64,000 nt of DNA from Rhodocyclaceae bacterium (GCA_030824115.1 JAVBYI010000008.1:310001-374000); one strand, 5' to 3'. Counted from the stretch's first letter, positions 34,758 to 46,222 are shown. The notes: generated by a model from the sequence alone, not told the origin. Translations and numbers: made by a program.

Positions 34758-35326
34758 GGCCATTGCGAGGGACGGAAACCGAGTGTGCCGAGGCTCAGCA
34801 CGAAGCCGGCATGCTGATGAAAGTCCGGCTTGCCGGGCGGGTGGGCCAGTGCCCAGTAGCCGAGGTCGCCGCCTTCGATTTCAAGAATGGTCGAAACGGC
34901 GATGCGTAGGGTTTCTGCCTTGGGCAGGGCCTGCTTGGGTAGCGTGGCCGTGAGCTTCAGCAAGTCTTCGCTGCGTTCAAACGCAAGGTCTGGTGCAGGA
35001 CAGTCGAAGGCGTGCGGCGCGCGCTGGCGGGTGCCGGAAAACTCATAGGTCGCCCACTGGCCGGACGGCGAGAAATTGAATTCGCGGTAGCCGGTCTGGC
35101 CGATGCTGCCCAGAAAGATTTCGCAACAGGTGGTTTTCCACAACCCATCGGCAGGCGCCGGGGCATGCACTGTCGGGATGCGCAGATCGAGGTTCAGGCC
35201 ATGAATGGCATAGACGATCTGCAGGCCGCCATTGGTCGTGTGCGTAAGCGTCGCGTCGACTTGCTGGTGGAAGCGGGCCGGGTTGTCGTGATGTCCGGCC
35301 AGTTTGACGTGAACCGATTGCGCCAT
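34754..35326 (-). CDS. DOMON-like domain protein
   Basis: A 190-residue beta-rich protein that matches uncharacterised DOMON-like proteins. Features are LQIVYAIHGLNLDLRIP, DGLWKTTCCEIFLG, GYREFNFSPSGQWATYEF and GYWALAHPPGKPDFH near the C-terminus. DOMON folds bind haem or sugars in other proteins; this one has no signal peptide and its ligand is unknown. Coupling to namZ (ATGA overlap) suggests a role in handling cell-wall sugars, which is inference. Confidence 0.8.
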   Translation of the reverse strand: MAQSVHVKLAGHHDNPARFHQQVDATLTHTTNGGLQIVYAIHGLNLDLRIPTVHAPAPADGLWKTTCCEIFLGSIGQTGYREFNFSPSGQWATYEFSGTRQRAPHAFDCPAPDLAFERSEDLLKLTATLPKQALPKAETLRIAVSTILEIEGGDLGYWALAHPPGKPDFHQHAGFVLSLGTLGFRPSQWP

Positions 35327-35334
35327 CTTGTCGC

Positions 35335-36177
35335 TCAGCCCGCGACGATTTTCTGCTGCTGTTCGCCCAGCCCTTCGACACCGAGACGCACCACGTCGCC
35401 GGCCTTGAGGAACTGCGGCGGCTGCATGCCGAGGCCGACGCCGGGCGGCGTGCCGGTGCAGATGACATCGCCGGGCAGCAGGGTCATGAACTGCGAGATA
35501 TAGCTGATGAGATGCGCGCAGGGAAAAATCATCTCGTCGGTGTTGCTGTCCTGACGGCGCTCGCCATTGACCTCTAGCCAGACGCGCAGTTTCTGCGGGT
35601 CTTTCACTTCATCCGGGGTGACCAGCCACGGGCCGATCGGGGCGAAGGTATCGCAGCCCTTGCCCTTGTCCCAACTGCCGCCACGGTTCTTCTGGAAATC
35701 GCGTTCCGAGACGTCGTGGAAGGTCACATAGCCGGCCAGATACGACAATGCCTTGTCTTCGCTGACGTAACGCGCTTCCTTGCCGATGACGAGGCCCAAC
35801 TCGGCTTCCCAGTCGGTGTTGATCGAGCCGCGTGGCAGCTTGATGTCATCGCAGGGGCCGTTGATGGCGGTGGTGGCCTTCATGAACAACACCGGTTCGG
35901 TCGGGATCGCCGCACCGGTTTCCTTGGCGTGGTCGCGGTAGTTGAGGCCGACGCCAATGATCTTGCTGATGCCGGTGAAGGGCACGCCCAGGCGCGGTTT
36001 GCCCTTGACGAGGGGCAGCGTAACTGTGTTGACGGCCTTCAGGCGCTTCTGTCCGGCTGGGGAGATTTCTTGCCAGCCGATGTCGGCACAGTGAGCGGAA
36101 AGGTCGCGCAGATTGCCTTGTGTGTCGATCAGCCCCGGCTTCTCACGTCCCTTGGCGCCATAGCGGACCAGTTTCAT
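35335..36177 (-). CDS. fumarylacetoacetate hydrolase (FAH) family enzyme
   Basis: A 280-residue FAH-family protein. GVGLNYRDHAKETG, FMKATTAINGPCDDIKLP, the metal-binding acidic residues in TDWEAELGLVIGK, GYVTFHDVSERDFQ and ICTGTPPGVGLG are typical. Members cleave or isomerise dicarbonyl acids, for instance 2-hydroxyhepta-2,4-diene-1,7-dioate isomerase or acylpyruvate hydrolase; the substrate here is open. Its ATG overlaps the rhlE stop by 4 nt, and the DOMON-like gene starts 8 nt later. Confidence 0.92.
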   Translation of the reverse strand: MKLVRYGAKGREKPGLIDTQGNLRDLSAHCADIGWQEISPAGQKRLKAVNTVTLPLVKGKPRLGVPFTGISKIIGVGLNYRDHAKETGAAIPTEPVLFMKATTAINGPCDDIKLPRGSINTDWEAELGLVIGKEARYVSEDKALSYLAGYVTFHDVSERDFQKNRGGSWDKGKGCDTFAPIGPWLVTPDEVKDPQKLRVWLEVNGERRQDSNTDEMIFPCAHLISYISQFMTLLPGDVICTGTPPGVGLGMQPPQFLKAGDVVRLGVEGLGEQQQKIVAG

Positions 36178-37640
36178 GCCCCATCCTTTTTGCCGAGGAT
36201 GCCGCCGAGCAGCGCGGCGACCGGACGGATTGGACGCCGTGGTGCCAGCGCCGACTTTTCGGCAGGTTTGTCGGCGGTAGCGGGCGCGGCACCTTCCTCA
36301 CCCTTTGCGATATAGGGCTTGGAGAAATCGAAGCCGTCGGCAGCGATCACCGGTTTATTCGGCACGCGCGGAATATGGGCGATCGGACTGGGCAGGCGAT
36401 CGACGGGGGTCTTGGGGCCGTGAGCGACGCGCGGTTCATGCTTGTGGCCATGACCACGATCGCGACCTGAGCGCTCGCGCATTTCGAGCGTGCCCGAACC
36501 GACCGGGAAGTTGTCGACCACCACCTGTTCGATCTTGAACTTGGTGAGCTTCTCGATGTCGACCAGTTGCTTCATTTCCTCGGGGGCGACCAGCGAGGTG
36601 GCCTCGCCCTTTTTGCCGGCGCGCCCGGTGCGGCCGATGCGATGCACATAGTCTTCGGCAACGCGCGGCAGTTCGTAGTTGATGACGTGGGGCAGGTCGT
36701 CGATGTCGAGGCCACGGGCCGCCACATCGGTGGCAACCAGCACGCGGGCGGTGCCGGACTTGAAGGCTTCAAGCGCCTTGGTGCGATCCTGCTGGCTCTT
36801 GTCGCCGTGGATAGCGGTGGCGTTGATGCCTTCGCGCTCCAGCCAAGTGGCCAGCCGCGAGGCGCCAAACTTGGTGGCGACGAACACCAGCACCTGCGTC
36901 ATGCCCGGATCATCCAGCAGATGCTTGAGCAAATAGCGCTTCTTGTCGGCGGCGACCGGGTGCACGCGGTGGGTGATGGTTTCCGAGACCTGATTGCGGC
37001 GGGCGACTTCGATCAGTTGCGGCGCTTTTAACATCGCGTCGGCGAGCTTCTTGATTTCTTCCGAGAAGGTGGCCGAGAACAGCAGGCTCTGGCGCGTGGT
37101 CGGCAAGAGCTTGAGGATGCGCTTGATGTCGGGAATGAAGCCCATGTCGAGCATGCGGTCGGCTTCGTCGAGCACGAGGAATTCGACTGAGCCAAAGCTC
37201 ACGGTTTTCTGTTCGACGTGATCGAGCAGGCGACCGGGGGTGGCGACGACAATCTCGCGGCCTTCCTTGAGTTCGGCGATCTGGGCGCGCATGTCCACGC
37301 CACCGTAGATACAGACCGAACGCAAGCCCAAAAACTTGCTGTAGGTCTTGGCCGATTCCTGCACCTGCATCGCCAGTTCGCGTGTCGGTGCCAGGATCAG
37401 GGCACGGACGGGATGGCGGGCCGGCGAGGGCGAGGTGTTGGCGTGGCGGGAAAGTTTGTGCAGCAGCGGCAGGATGAAGGCAGCCGTTTTGCCGGTGCCG
37501 GTCTGGGCGCCGCCCATGATGTCATGGCCGGCAAGGACGATGGGAATCGCCTGCGCTTGAATGGGGGTAGGGGTGGTGTAGCCGGCTTCATGCACGGCCT
37601 TGAGAATTTCGGGCGCCAGCCCGAGGTCGTCGAATATCAA
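36174..37640 (-). CDS. rhlE: DEAD-box RNA helicase RhlE
   Basis: A 488-residue ATP-dependent RNA helicase. Q motif TPTPIQAQAIP, motif I AQTGTGKT, Ia PTRELA, II DEAD, III SAT and VI HRIGRTGR are present in order. The C-terminal extension beyond about residue 390 is basic with histidine-rich GHGHKH, as in RhlE-type helicases of ribosome assembly and cold response. The 148-nt upstream gap includes a small hairpin GCCTCGATGCGAGGC but nothing assignable. A diverged dispersed-motif copy encodes EKSALAPRR in the tail, a poorly constrained region. Confidence 0.95.
   Translation of the reverse strand: MIFDDLGLAPEILKAVHEAGYTTPTPIQAQAIPIVLAGHDIMGGAQTGTGKTAAFILPLLHKLSRHANTSPSPARHPVRALILAPTRELAMQVQESAKTYSKFLGLRSVCIYGGVDMRAQIAELKEGREIVVATPGRLLDHVEQKTVSFGSVEFLVLDEADRMLDMGFIPDIKRILKLLPTTRQSLLFSATFSEEIKKLADAMLKAPQLIEVARRNQVSETITHRVHPVAADKKRYLLKHLLDDPGMTQVLVFVATKFGASRLATWLEREGINATAIHGDKSQQDRTKALEAFKSGTARVLVATDVAARGLDIDDLPHVINYELPRVAEDYVHRIGRTGRAGKKGEATSLVAPEEMKQLVDIEKLTKFKIEQVVVDNFPVGSGTLEMRERSGRDRGHGHKHEPRVAHGPKTPVDRLPSPIAHIPRVPNKPVIAADGFDFSKPYIAKGEEGAAPATADKPAEKSALAPRRPIRPVAALLGGILGKKDGA
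36236..36259 (-). repeat. dispersed repeat, copy 9, inside rhlE (3 mismatches)
   Basis: Minus-strand copy with four A residues and three adjacent core changes. It is read as EKSALAPRR in the disordered tail of RhlE. Confidence 0.55.
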
Positions 37641-37788
37641 GTTTTGCTCCAGTAGAGAGGCGCCCGACCATTTGCCTCGATGCGAGGCTCGACCGGCTCA
37701 GACGGGCAAAATCAGCGACTGGGATGAAACGCATCCAACCGGCAAGATGCGCGGGGGATTGTACGGGTAAATAGCCCCGGGCTGTGGC

Positions 37789-38193
37789 CTAGACCATCTT
37801 GCCGCCCGGCCCGGGGGCGGGCATGGCGGGTTCGGCCGAGCCGTGGGTCGCATCCTTGGCTGCAGGCTTTTCTTCTACCTTGCTGGCAGCCTCGTCTTTT
37901 GCGGGCGCCTTTTTCTTGTCCGTCTTGGGGATCTGTGCGGGAACCACTTCGATGTTGTTCTCGCGCATGTAGGCATCCATGTCGCGCCAGCCGGTGAAGA
38001 CAGCGGCCTTTTGTGCCTTGGGATTCATGATGTAGCAATCCTCCAGCGCCCGCCCGCTGTGCCGGCAGGCGCTACCCACTGCACGTCCTTCCGCTTCCTT
38101 GGCGGCGGCCACTTGCGCAGGGGTCTCCAGACCGAGCTGATCGCAGCCGGCCAGAAGGAGTCCGCACAGGGAAAGGAGGGGGATGATGCGCAT
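37789..38193 (-). CDS. predicted lipoprotein (134 aa)
   Basis: A small envelope protein with a lipobox LLAGC in MRIIPLLSLCGLLLAGCDQ, so lipidation at Cys17 is predicted. The mature part includes two cysteines (GSACRHSGRALEDCYIMNP) and a DMDAYMRENN helix. The last 45 residues form a low-complexity Lys/Ala/Pro tail ending GPGGKMV. The start ATG at 38193 is chosen because it gives a proper signal; the longer frame adds nine residues. No family recognised. Confidence 0.8.
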   Translation of the reverse strand: MRIIPLLSLCGLLLAGCDQLGLETPAQVAAAKEAEGRAVGSACRHSGRALEDCYIMNPKAQKAAVFTGWRDMDAYMRENNIEVVPAQIPKTDKKKAPAKDEAASKVEEKPAAKDATHGSAEPAMPAPGPGGKMV

Positions 38194-38260
38194 GAATAAG
38201 TGGGAGGATGGCAACACTGATCGAATATTACGGCCTGGGCCGGGAAATCTTTACCCGAGT

Positions 38261-38833
38261 TTACCCTTTGCGCTGAACAGCCTGGATTTCCTGGGCCCGC
38301 GCACGGATTTCTGCTGCCGTCAGTTTTTCCTGTCCGCGCCCCTTGAGCAGCAACCAGAGAATGCCGCCATTGATGAGGACAAGGCAGGCTTCGAGGTAGA
38401 GAATGGCACCCACCAGCTGGCGTTGCGAGTTGTCGGCGAACAGGAAGTAGAAGCCTTCAAAGCTGGGCAGGGTGGCCTTGCTGATCGCGGCATAGTTCTG
38501 GAAAGGCGGGAACAAGGCAATCAGGATCAGGTTGAGGGCAACGAACCAGAGTACGCCGCGTTGGTAACGGTTGCCCCCCGGCAGGGCTTGGCCGATCGGG
38601 CGCTCACGCAACAGCAGCCAGGCAATGCAGGCATTGATCAGCAGGACGATCACCTCGATGGCCAGCAGATCGGTGTTCATGCGTTGATTGGCATGTTCGC
38701 CAAAGACGAAATGAAAACCGTCGAAGGTCGGCACGCCGCGCTGCATGCTGAGGTAGTCGTAGGGCGGAAACAGACACACCAGCAGCAGGTTGAGGGCAAT
38801 GCAGACGATTGCGAGACGTTGCAGTCGGTTCAT
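38261..38833 (-). CDS. membrane protein with an internal duplication
   Basis: A 190-residue protein with four hydrophobic helices arranged as two copies of one unit. Copy one has ALNLLLVCLFPPYDYLSMQ, TFDGFHFVFGEHANQR and VLLINACIAWLLLRE; copy two has ALNLILIALFPPFQNYAAI, SFEGFYFLFADNSQRQ and LVLINGGILWLLLKG. Each unit is about 85 residues: helix, FPP motif, F-[DE]-G-F-x-F-x-F, helix. The repeat suggests gene-internal duplication and perhaps a pseudo-twofold membrane fold. A charged 20-residue tail follows. Function unknown; no close operon partner. Confidence 0.85.
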   Translation of the reverse strand: MNRLQRLAIVCIALNLLLVCLFPPYDYLSMQRGVPTFDGFHFVFGEHANQRMNTDLLAIEVIVLLINACIAWLLLRERPIGQALPGGNRYQRGVLWFVALNLILIALFPPFQNYAAISKATLPSFEGFYFLFADNSQRQLVGAILYLEACLVLINGGILWLLLKGRGQEKLTAAEIRARAQEIQAVQRKG

Positions 38834-38938
38834 GACGGTTGGGCAGGTTGCGTTCTGTATAGGCTACGCCGAGCGGGCTGGGTTCGGCAATGGGTGCACA
38901 GGATAGACTACGCACCTCGCCTCGATAGGGTTGCGCCA

Positions 38939-40264
38939 ATGAAACGTTTGCTGAAAGTCATTTTGCTGCTGTCCATGGGAATTGGTGGTGCGCTGGCTGC
39001 GCCAAAATCCGCTCGTCCAGCCAAGGAACCCGTAGCGCCCCCGGCGCCACAGGAGCTGGTTCTCCGCCACACCCTGTCCGGCGATGCGCTGGGTGCGCTG
39101 GCGACACTGGTGGTGCGCTTCAATGACAATGAGGCGAAGGGCAAGAAGGAAATCGGCCGCATCGTGCTGGAAGACAGCCTATCCGTGCTGGACAAGGCGC
39201 GCCTGCCTCATCTGGCCATCTTCGATCAGGATGATGCGATGGCGGTTTTTGACAGTCGCCCACGTTTCCTGCCGCTGAACAAGGTGATGGAAACCGCCGG
39301 ACAGCGCTTCGATGCCAAGCAGTTCTATCCGCAGATGAGCGATGCGGTTGATGATCTCGCCGGCAAGATTCAGGCGCTGCCGCTGGGTATGTCCTTGCCG
39401 GTGCTGTTCTACAGCAAGGCGGCCTTTGCCAAGGCCAAGCTCGACCCGAACAATCCGCCCCAAACATGGTGGCAACTGCAGGAAGCCGCCGGCGTGCTGC
39501 AAGACACCGGCTGGAAGTGCCCGCTGACCAGTTCGCGTTTTTCCTGGGTGCATGTGGAGAACGTGGCTTCCCAGCATGGTGAGCCGATGGTGGTCAAGAA
39601 CGGCAAGCAGGATCAGCTGGCGCTCAACAACATGGTGAACGTCAAGCACATGTCGCTGCTGACGAGTTGGTACAAGAGCAATTACTTCATCTACGCTGGC
39701 CCCGGCCGCGAAGGGGACGAGAAGTTTGCCAACGGCGAGTGCGCCATGCTGACGGGCGAATCGGCCCTCTATGCACGCCTGAAGAAAACCGTGCCGAACC
39801 TCGATGTGGGCATCACTGTATTGCCGTATTACGATGATGTGTATGGCGTCCGTCCCACCAACGTGTTGCCGGACGGTTTGGCCTTGTGGGTGCTGGCCGC
39901 AGACAAGAAGCCCGAGCGCCAGGTAATCGGCCGCTTCATCAACTTCCTCCTGCAGCCGGACGTACAACGCGAATGGGTACGTGCCACCGGCTATCTGCCG
40001 ATGACACCGGCGGCCGTACAGGCTTTGCGCGAGACGGGAGGCAATCCCGCCCTGCTTGATCAGGCTGAAAAACGCTTGTCCATGACCACGCGCGAGGCGG
40101 CGCGGACGCGTAATGAAGGCGGCGGGCGCAGCCGCATCCGTGCCATTCTCGACGAGGAAGTCGCGTTCATCTGGGGCAACAAGAAGCCCCCGAAGGAGGC
40201 GCTCGATACGGCCGTCATGCGTGCCGGCCCCATCCTCGCACCGATGCCTATATCGAAAAAGTGA
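38939..40264 (+). CDS. extracellular solute-binding protein, UgpB-like (glycerol-3-phosphate type)
   Basis: A 441-residue periplasmic binding protein of family 1. The signal peptide is LLKVILLLSMGIGGALAAP. The mature part has LRHTLSGDALGALATLVVRFN, ALPLGMSLPVLFYSKAAFAKAKLDP split around residues 154-180, TWWQLQEAAGVLQ and GECAMLTGESALYA, as in UgpB. The ATG at 38939 fits the signal; a much longer in-frame extension upstream is rejected. It overlaps ugpQ by 4 nt (GTGA). No ugpA, ugpE or ugpC is in the window, so transport would need components encoded elsewhere. Confidence 0.88.
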   Translation: MKRLLKVILLLSMGIGGALAAPKSARPAKEPVAPPAPQELVLRHTLSGDALGALATLVVRFNDNEAKGKKEIGRIVLEDSLSVLDKARLPHLAIFDQDDAMAVFDSRPRFLPLNKVMETAGQRFDAKQFYPQMSDAVDDLAGKIQALPLGMSLPVLFYSKAAFAKAKLDPNNPPQTWWQLQEAAGVLQDTGWKCPLTSSRFSWVHVENVASQHGEPMVVKNGKQDQLALNNMVNVKHMSLLTSWYKSNYFIYAGPGREGDEKFANGECAMLTGESALYARLKKTVPNLDVGITVLPYYDDVYGVRPTNVLPDGLALWVLAADKKPERQVIGRFINFLLQPDVQREWVRATGYLPMTPAAVQALRETGGNPALLDQAEKRLSMTTREAARTRNEGGGRSRIRAILDEEVAFIWGNKKPPKEALDTAVMRAGPILAPMPISKK

Positions 40265-40947
40265 TTGTCTATCCCCGCATCATCGCCCATCGATGCGGCG
40301 GGGCACTGGCGCCGGAAAATACCTTGGCCGGGCTTGAGGCGGCGGCTCGCCTCGGTTGCCGTGCGGTTGAGTTTGATGTGATGCTTACGGCGGATGGCGT
40401 GCCGATTCTCATGCACGACGAGACGCTGGAGCGCACCACGCGCTGTCGCGGTTGCGTGGCCGAGCAGACGCTGACGCAAATTCGTGCCTGTGATGCCGGC
40501 GTGCCGACGCTGGCTGAGGCGATGGCGGTGTGTGAGCACCACAAGCTCTGGACAAACATCGAACTGAAGCCATCGAGCGGTCTTGAAGAAGAAACGGGTA
40601 CCGTGGTTGGTGTCTGGCTGGCGCAATACTGGAACGGGCAAGGCGTCATTTCCTCCTTTTCCGAAAAGTCGGCGCTGGCGGCACGGCGGCATTTGCCGGA
40701 TGAGCACTTTGCCTTGCTCTACGAGGCCTTGCCCGCCGATTGGCAAGCCAGTCGCGCGCGACTGGGGGCGGTGGTCGTGCATCTGGATGCAGCACAAGTC
40801 GATCATGCCGTGACGGAAGCCCTCGCCGGCCTGCCCTGGGCCTGCTATACGGTGAATGATCGAACGGCAGCCGATCAACTGTTTGCCAGCGGTTGCGCGG
40901 CCGTGTTTACCGATCGCCCCGACCTGCTGCTGCCGGCCTTCGCGTAG
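40261..40947 (+). CDS. ugpQ: glycerophosphodiester phosphodiesterase
   Basis: A 228-residue cytoplasmic GDPD TIM-barrel. Catalytic and metal residues appear in [44 protein letters not shown] split around residues 36-60, and NIELKPSS. It hydrolyses glycerophosphodiesters to glycerol-3-phosphate and an alcohol. The start is GTG at 40261, inside the stop of the UgpB-like gene, which supports a joint role in glycerophosphodiester uptake. A one-mismatch copy of the dispersed motif encodes EKSALAARR at about residues 135-143. Confidence 0.93.
   Translation: MIVYPRIIAHRCGGALAPENTLAGLEAAARLGCRAVEFDVMLTADGVPILMHDETLERTTRCRGCVAEQTLTQIRACDAGVPTLAEAMAVCEHHKLWTNIELKPSSGLEEETGTVVGVWLAQYWNGQGVISSFSEKSALAARRHLPDEHFALLYEALPADWQASRARLGAVVVHLDAAQVDHAVTEALAGLPWACYTVNDRTAADQLFASGCAAVFTDRPDLLLPAFA
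40664..40687 (+). repeat. dispersed repeat, copy 10, inside ugpQ (1 mismatch)
   Basis: Four A residues and a core with a single change at position 15. It is translated as EKSALAARR. Confidence 0.8.
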
Positions 40948-40982
40948 AATTCCCCGCTTTCCCCGTCGTGCCGAGCCAAGCC

Positions 40983-43604
<2,622 letters not shown>

Positions 43605-43620
43605 GGCCGCATCGCCGGCA

Positions 43621-44835
43621 ATGTCCAGCCGGCTTGTGCTGTTGCGCTGGTGGTGGGTGGCCGGGCTGATGATTGCCGTCCTGTCAGCGCCGACATTTCT
43701 GGCGATTGCCTTGCCGTTACCGCCGGTGATCGCGGTGTTGCTGCTGCTGGCTGGATTCAATTTCATCGCCCAGCGCCGTGCCGCTCATCGCGATTTTGAT
43801 ACCCCCGAACTGGCGGCCCAACTCGGCATTGATCTCACCGGCATGTCCGTCCTGCTCTATCTGACCGGCGGGGCGAGCAATCCGCTGGTCTCGCTGCTGT
43901 TGCTGCCGGTTGCGATTGCTGCGCTGACCTTGCCGGGTGTCTGGGTGGCGGGTATCGCCGGGATGGCCATCGCTGCGTATTCGTTCCTGATGTTGTATTC
44001 GCTCCCGCTGGCCATTGCCGATGCCGAACGTGCGACGCGCCTGCATCTGGCCGGCATGTGGCTGACCTTCCTCGTGTCGTCGGTGCTGATCGCCTGGTTC
44101 GTGACGCGCATGACAGCGGCGATTCGGCAGCGCGATGCACAGTTGGCCGAAGCGCGCGAGACGGCCTTGCACAATGCGCAAGTGGTGGCACTCGGGCAAC
44201 TTGCCGCAGGGGCCGCACATGAACTGGGCACGCCGCTGGCGACCATGAATGTCCTCACCGGCGAACTGATGCGGGACGGGCGCCTGCCCGAGGATGCCCA
44301 GCAGGATTTGCAGCTCATGCATCGGCAGATCGCCCTGTGCAAGGACCTGATTGGCGGACTGACCCGGCGGGCTGGTATCGGTCGTGCCGGGGATGCGCAG
44401 CGTGTGGTAGTGACGGACTGGCTCGCCGGTTTGCTGAGTCGCTGGCGTTCGCACCAGCCGCAGGCAGCTTGTACGTGCGTCATCGACACGCCAGGGGACG
44501 CACCGTTGATCGATGCGACGCCTGCGCTGGAACAGGCCGTGGTTAACCTGCTCAACAATGCGGCACAAGTCACGCCGCAGGAAATGCGTGTTCATCTGAC
44601 TTGGGATGCCGATGAGATCCGCATCGGGGTGTACGACCGGGGGCCGGGTTTCCCTGCCGATGTGTTGAAATATGCGGGTGATGAGCCGGTGGTTTCGCAA
44701 ACGCAGGGTGCCGGTATTGGCTTGTGGTTATCGCGCGCGGCGGCCCGTCAGGCCGGTGGGCGTCTGGAACTGGAAAATCTGGCAGCGGGTGCTGCCGCAA
44801 CCCTCATCCTGCCTCGGCAAGGACCTGAAAAATGA
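43621..44835 (+). CDS. regB: RegB/PrrB-family redox sensor histidine kinase
   Basis: A 404-residue kinase with six N-terminal membrane helices. The quinone-binding-type loop GGASNPLVSLLLLP (about residue 81) and the H-box GQLAAGAAHELGTPLATM are hallmarks of RegB. A conserved-type cysteine follows in IALCKDLIGGL. The HATPase domain shows NLLNNAAQ, YDRGPGFP and GAGIGLWLS. RegB senses ubiquinone redox state and phosphorylates RegA. The ATG at 43621 is chosen, as the longer frame overlaps alaS. Its stop overlaps the regA start by 4 nt. Confidence 0.92.
   Translation: MSSRLVLLRWWWVAGLMIAVLSAPTFLAIALPLPPVIAVLLLLAGFNFIAQRRAAHRDFDTPELAAQLGIDLTGMSVLLYLTGGASNPLVSLLLLPVAIAALTLPGVWVAGIAGMAIAAYSFLMLYSLPLAIADAERATRLHLAGMWLTFLVSSVLIAWFVTRMTAAIRQRDAQLAEARETALHNAQVVALGQLAAGAAHELGTPLATMNVLTGELMRDGRLPEDAQQDLQLMHRQIALCKDLIGGLTRRAGIGRAGDAQRVVVTDWLAGLLSRWRSHQPQAACTCVIDTPGDAPLIDATPALEQAVVNLLNNAAQVTPQEMRVHLTWDADEIRIGVYDRGPGFPADVLKYAGDEPVVSQTQGAGIGLWLSRAAARQAGGRLELENLAAGAAATLILPRQGPEK
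43675..43694 (-). repeat. dispersed repeat, copy 12, inside regB (2 mismatches)
   Basis: A minus-strand core with two changes, followed on the plus strand by ATTT in place of TTTT. It encodes AVLSAPTF in the first membrane helix of RegB, so some resemblance may be fortuitous. Confidence 0.5.
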
Positions 44836-45368
44836 CGCAATCCATTCTGGTAATCGATGACGATCCGACCTTCAATGAGGTACTCAGCCGTGCCCTGAGT
44901 CGCCGGGGTTTTCATGCGCGCGGCGTGCAGGATGCCGACAGCGCGTTGGCCGAAGCGCAATCTTCATCGCCTGACGCCGTGGTGCTTGATCTTAATCTCG
45001 GTAATAAATCCGGATTGACGCTGATTCGTCCGCTCCTCGATATTGCGCCGGAATGTCGGATCATCGTGCTGACAGGCTATGCCAGCATTGCGACGGCGGT
45101 CGAGGCGATCAAGCTTGGTGCCACGCAATATTTTGCCAAACCGGTGGAGGTCGATTCAATCGTCTCTGCCTTTGGTGAAGTGTCACCGACAGTTGATGAA
45201 GCGGAATTGCCCAGCGATCCCCTGTCGGTCAGCCGTGTCGAGTGGGAGCATATCCAGCGTGTGCTGCATGACAACGCCGGCAACATTTCGGCTACCGCGC
45301 GTGCGCTGAAAATGCATCGGCGCACCCTGCAAAGGAAGCTTTCGAAGCGCCCCGCCAAAGAGCGCTAG
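44832..45368 (+). CDS. regA: RegA/PrrA-family response regulator
   Basis: A 178-residue response regulator. The receiver domain has VIDDDPTFNE and VVLDLNLGNKSG (phosphorylated Asp about 53), then LTGYASIATAVEAIKLGATQYFAKP. A Fis-type helix-turn-helix follows: HDNAGNISATARALKMHRRTLQRKL, the RegA/ActR output domain. It activates genes for microaerobic or anaerobic metabolism. Its ATG overlaps the regB stop (ATGA), so the pair is co-translated. Confidence 0.94.
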   Translation: MTQSILVIDDDPTFNEVLSRALSRRGFHARGVQDADSALAEAQSSSPDAVVLDLNLGNKSGLTLIRPLLDIAPECRIIVLTGYASIATAVEAIKLGATQYFAKPVEVDSIVSAFGEVSPTVDEAELPSDPLSVSRVEWEHIQRVLHDNAGNISATARALKMHRRTLQRKLSKRPAKER

Positions 45369-45383
45369 ACCGAACTTGGATAG

Positions 45384-45409
45384 GCCGCCTTGCCAGCGCC
45401 GACTTTTTT
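45384..45409 (-). repeat. dispersed repeat, copy 13 (3 mismatches)
   Basis: A minus-strand copy whose half next to the A-tract is perfect (GTCGGCGCTGGC on the minus strand, with six A) and whose far end is diverged. It starts 15 nt after the regA stop. Confidence 0.65.
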
Positions 45410-45478
45410 GGAAAATGCGCTTGCTCAATCAGAAAACTTTGTTAGAATCCGCCCCCTCAGTTTCGCTGAGACCAGCGC

Positions 45479-45555
45479 GGAGTGGTAGTTCAGTTGGTTA
45501 GAATACCGGCCTGTCACGCCGGGGGTCGCGGGTTCGAGTCCCGTCCACTCCGCCA
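45479..45555 (+). tRNA. tRNA-Asp (GTC)
   Basis: A 77-nt cloverleaf including an encoded CCA. The acceptor stem is GGAGTGG/CCACTCC, the anticodon loop reads CTGTCAC with anticodon GTC, and the T-loop GGTTCGAGTCC is present. It lies in front of a strong intrinsic terminator. Confidence 0.98.
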
Positions 45556-45565
45556 AGTACATCGT

Positions 45566-45591
45566 AAAAACGCCCCTTCCGGGGCGTTTTT
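45566..45591 (+). terminator. intrinsic terminator after tRNA-Asp
   Basis: A perfect 11-bp stem, AAAAACGCCCC/GGGGCGTTTTT, with loop TTCC and a following T-rich run. It starts 11 nt after the tRNA. Confidence 0.93.
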
Positions 45592-45673
45592 ATTTTCTAC
45601 CCGGCGATTGTGGTTGCCCATCAACAAAGGCAAGGTCCAGATAAGCGACGAGCATCGCGGGAGGAAGGTTCGG

Positions 45674-46222
45674 ATGGCACTCAAGGCAACCATTTACAAA
45701 ATCGACTTGCAGGTTTCCGATCTGGATCGGCATTACTACCAGCGCCATGTGCTGACGGTTGCACGCCATCCTTCCGAGACGGATGAGCGCATGATGGTAC
45801 GGGTGCTGGCCTTCGCGCTCTATGCCGATCCGGCGCTGGAGTTTGGCAAGGGCTTGTCGTCGGAGGATGAGCCCGATCTTTGGCGCAAGGATCTGACGGG
45901 CGCCATCCAGCAGTGGATCGAGACTGGATTGCCTGACGAGAAGCGCTTGCGTCGGGCGGCGGGAAGATCCGATCAGGTGGTTGTCTTTTCGTATGGCGGC
46001 CGCAGTGCCGATATCTGGTGGGAGCAGAACCAGTCCGCTCTGCACAAACTGGACAAGTTGATCGTGATCCGCTTGGCCACAGAGCAAACCCTCGCGCTTG
46101 CCGGGGCGGCAGCGCGTAACCTGCAGGTCGATTGCACCTTGCAGGATGGCGAGTTGTGGCTGGTAATTGACGGCGTGTCGCTGCACGTTACCCCAGAATA
46201 TCTGATCGCCCCAAAATCTTGA
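45674..46222 (+). CDS. yaeQ: YaeQ family protein
   Basis: A 182-residue protein with the YaeQ pattern: MALKATIYKIDLQVSDLDRH, then TVARHPSETDERMMVRVLAFAL, EPDLWRKDLTGAIQQWIETGLPDEKRLRRA split around residues 62-92, and VVFSYGGRSADIWW. The fold resembles PD-(D/E)xK nucleases; YaeQ was reported to compensate for loss of RfaH, but its function is uncertain. The ATG at 45674 follows GGGAGGAAGG; an upstream frame runs through the tRNA and is rejected. Confidence 0.93.
   Translation: MALKATIYKIDLQVSDLDRHYYQRHVLTVARHPSETDERMMVRVLAFALYADPALEFGKGLSSEDEPDLWRKDLTGAIQQWIETGLPDEKRLRRAAGRSDQVVVFSYGGRSADIWWEQNQSALHKLDKLIVIRLATEQTLALAGAAARNLQVDCTLQDGELWLVIDGVSLHVTPEYLIAPKS

Noticed and set aside
38183..38938. 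Long upstream extension of the UgpB-like gene
   Set aside because: It removes the signal peptide from the N-terminus and overlaps two minus-strand genes; the ATG at 38939 is better.
45482..45673. N-terminal extension of yaeQ through tRNA-Asp
   Set aside because: The frame crosses the tRNA and its terminator; the ATG at 45674 has a good ribosome-binding site.
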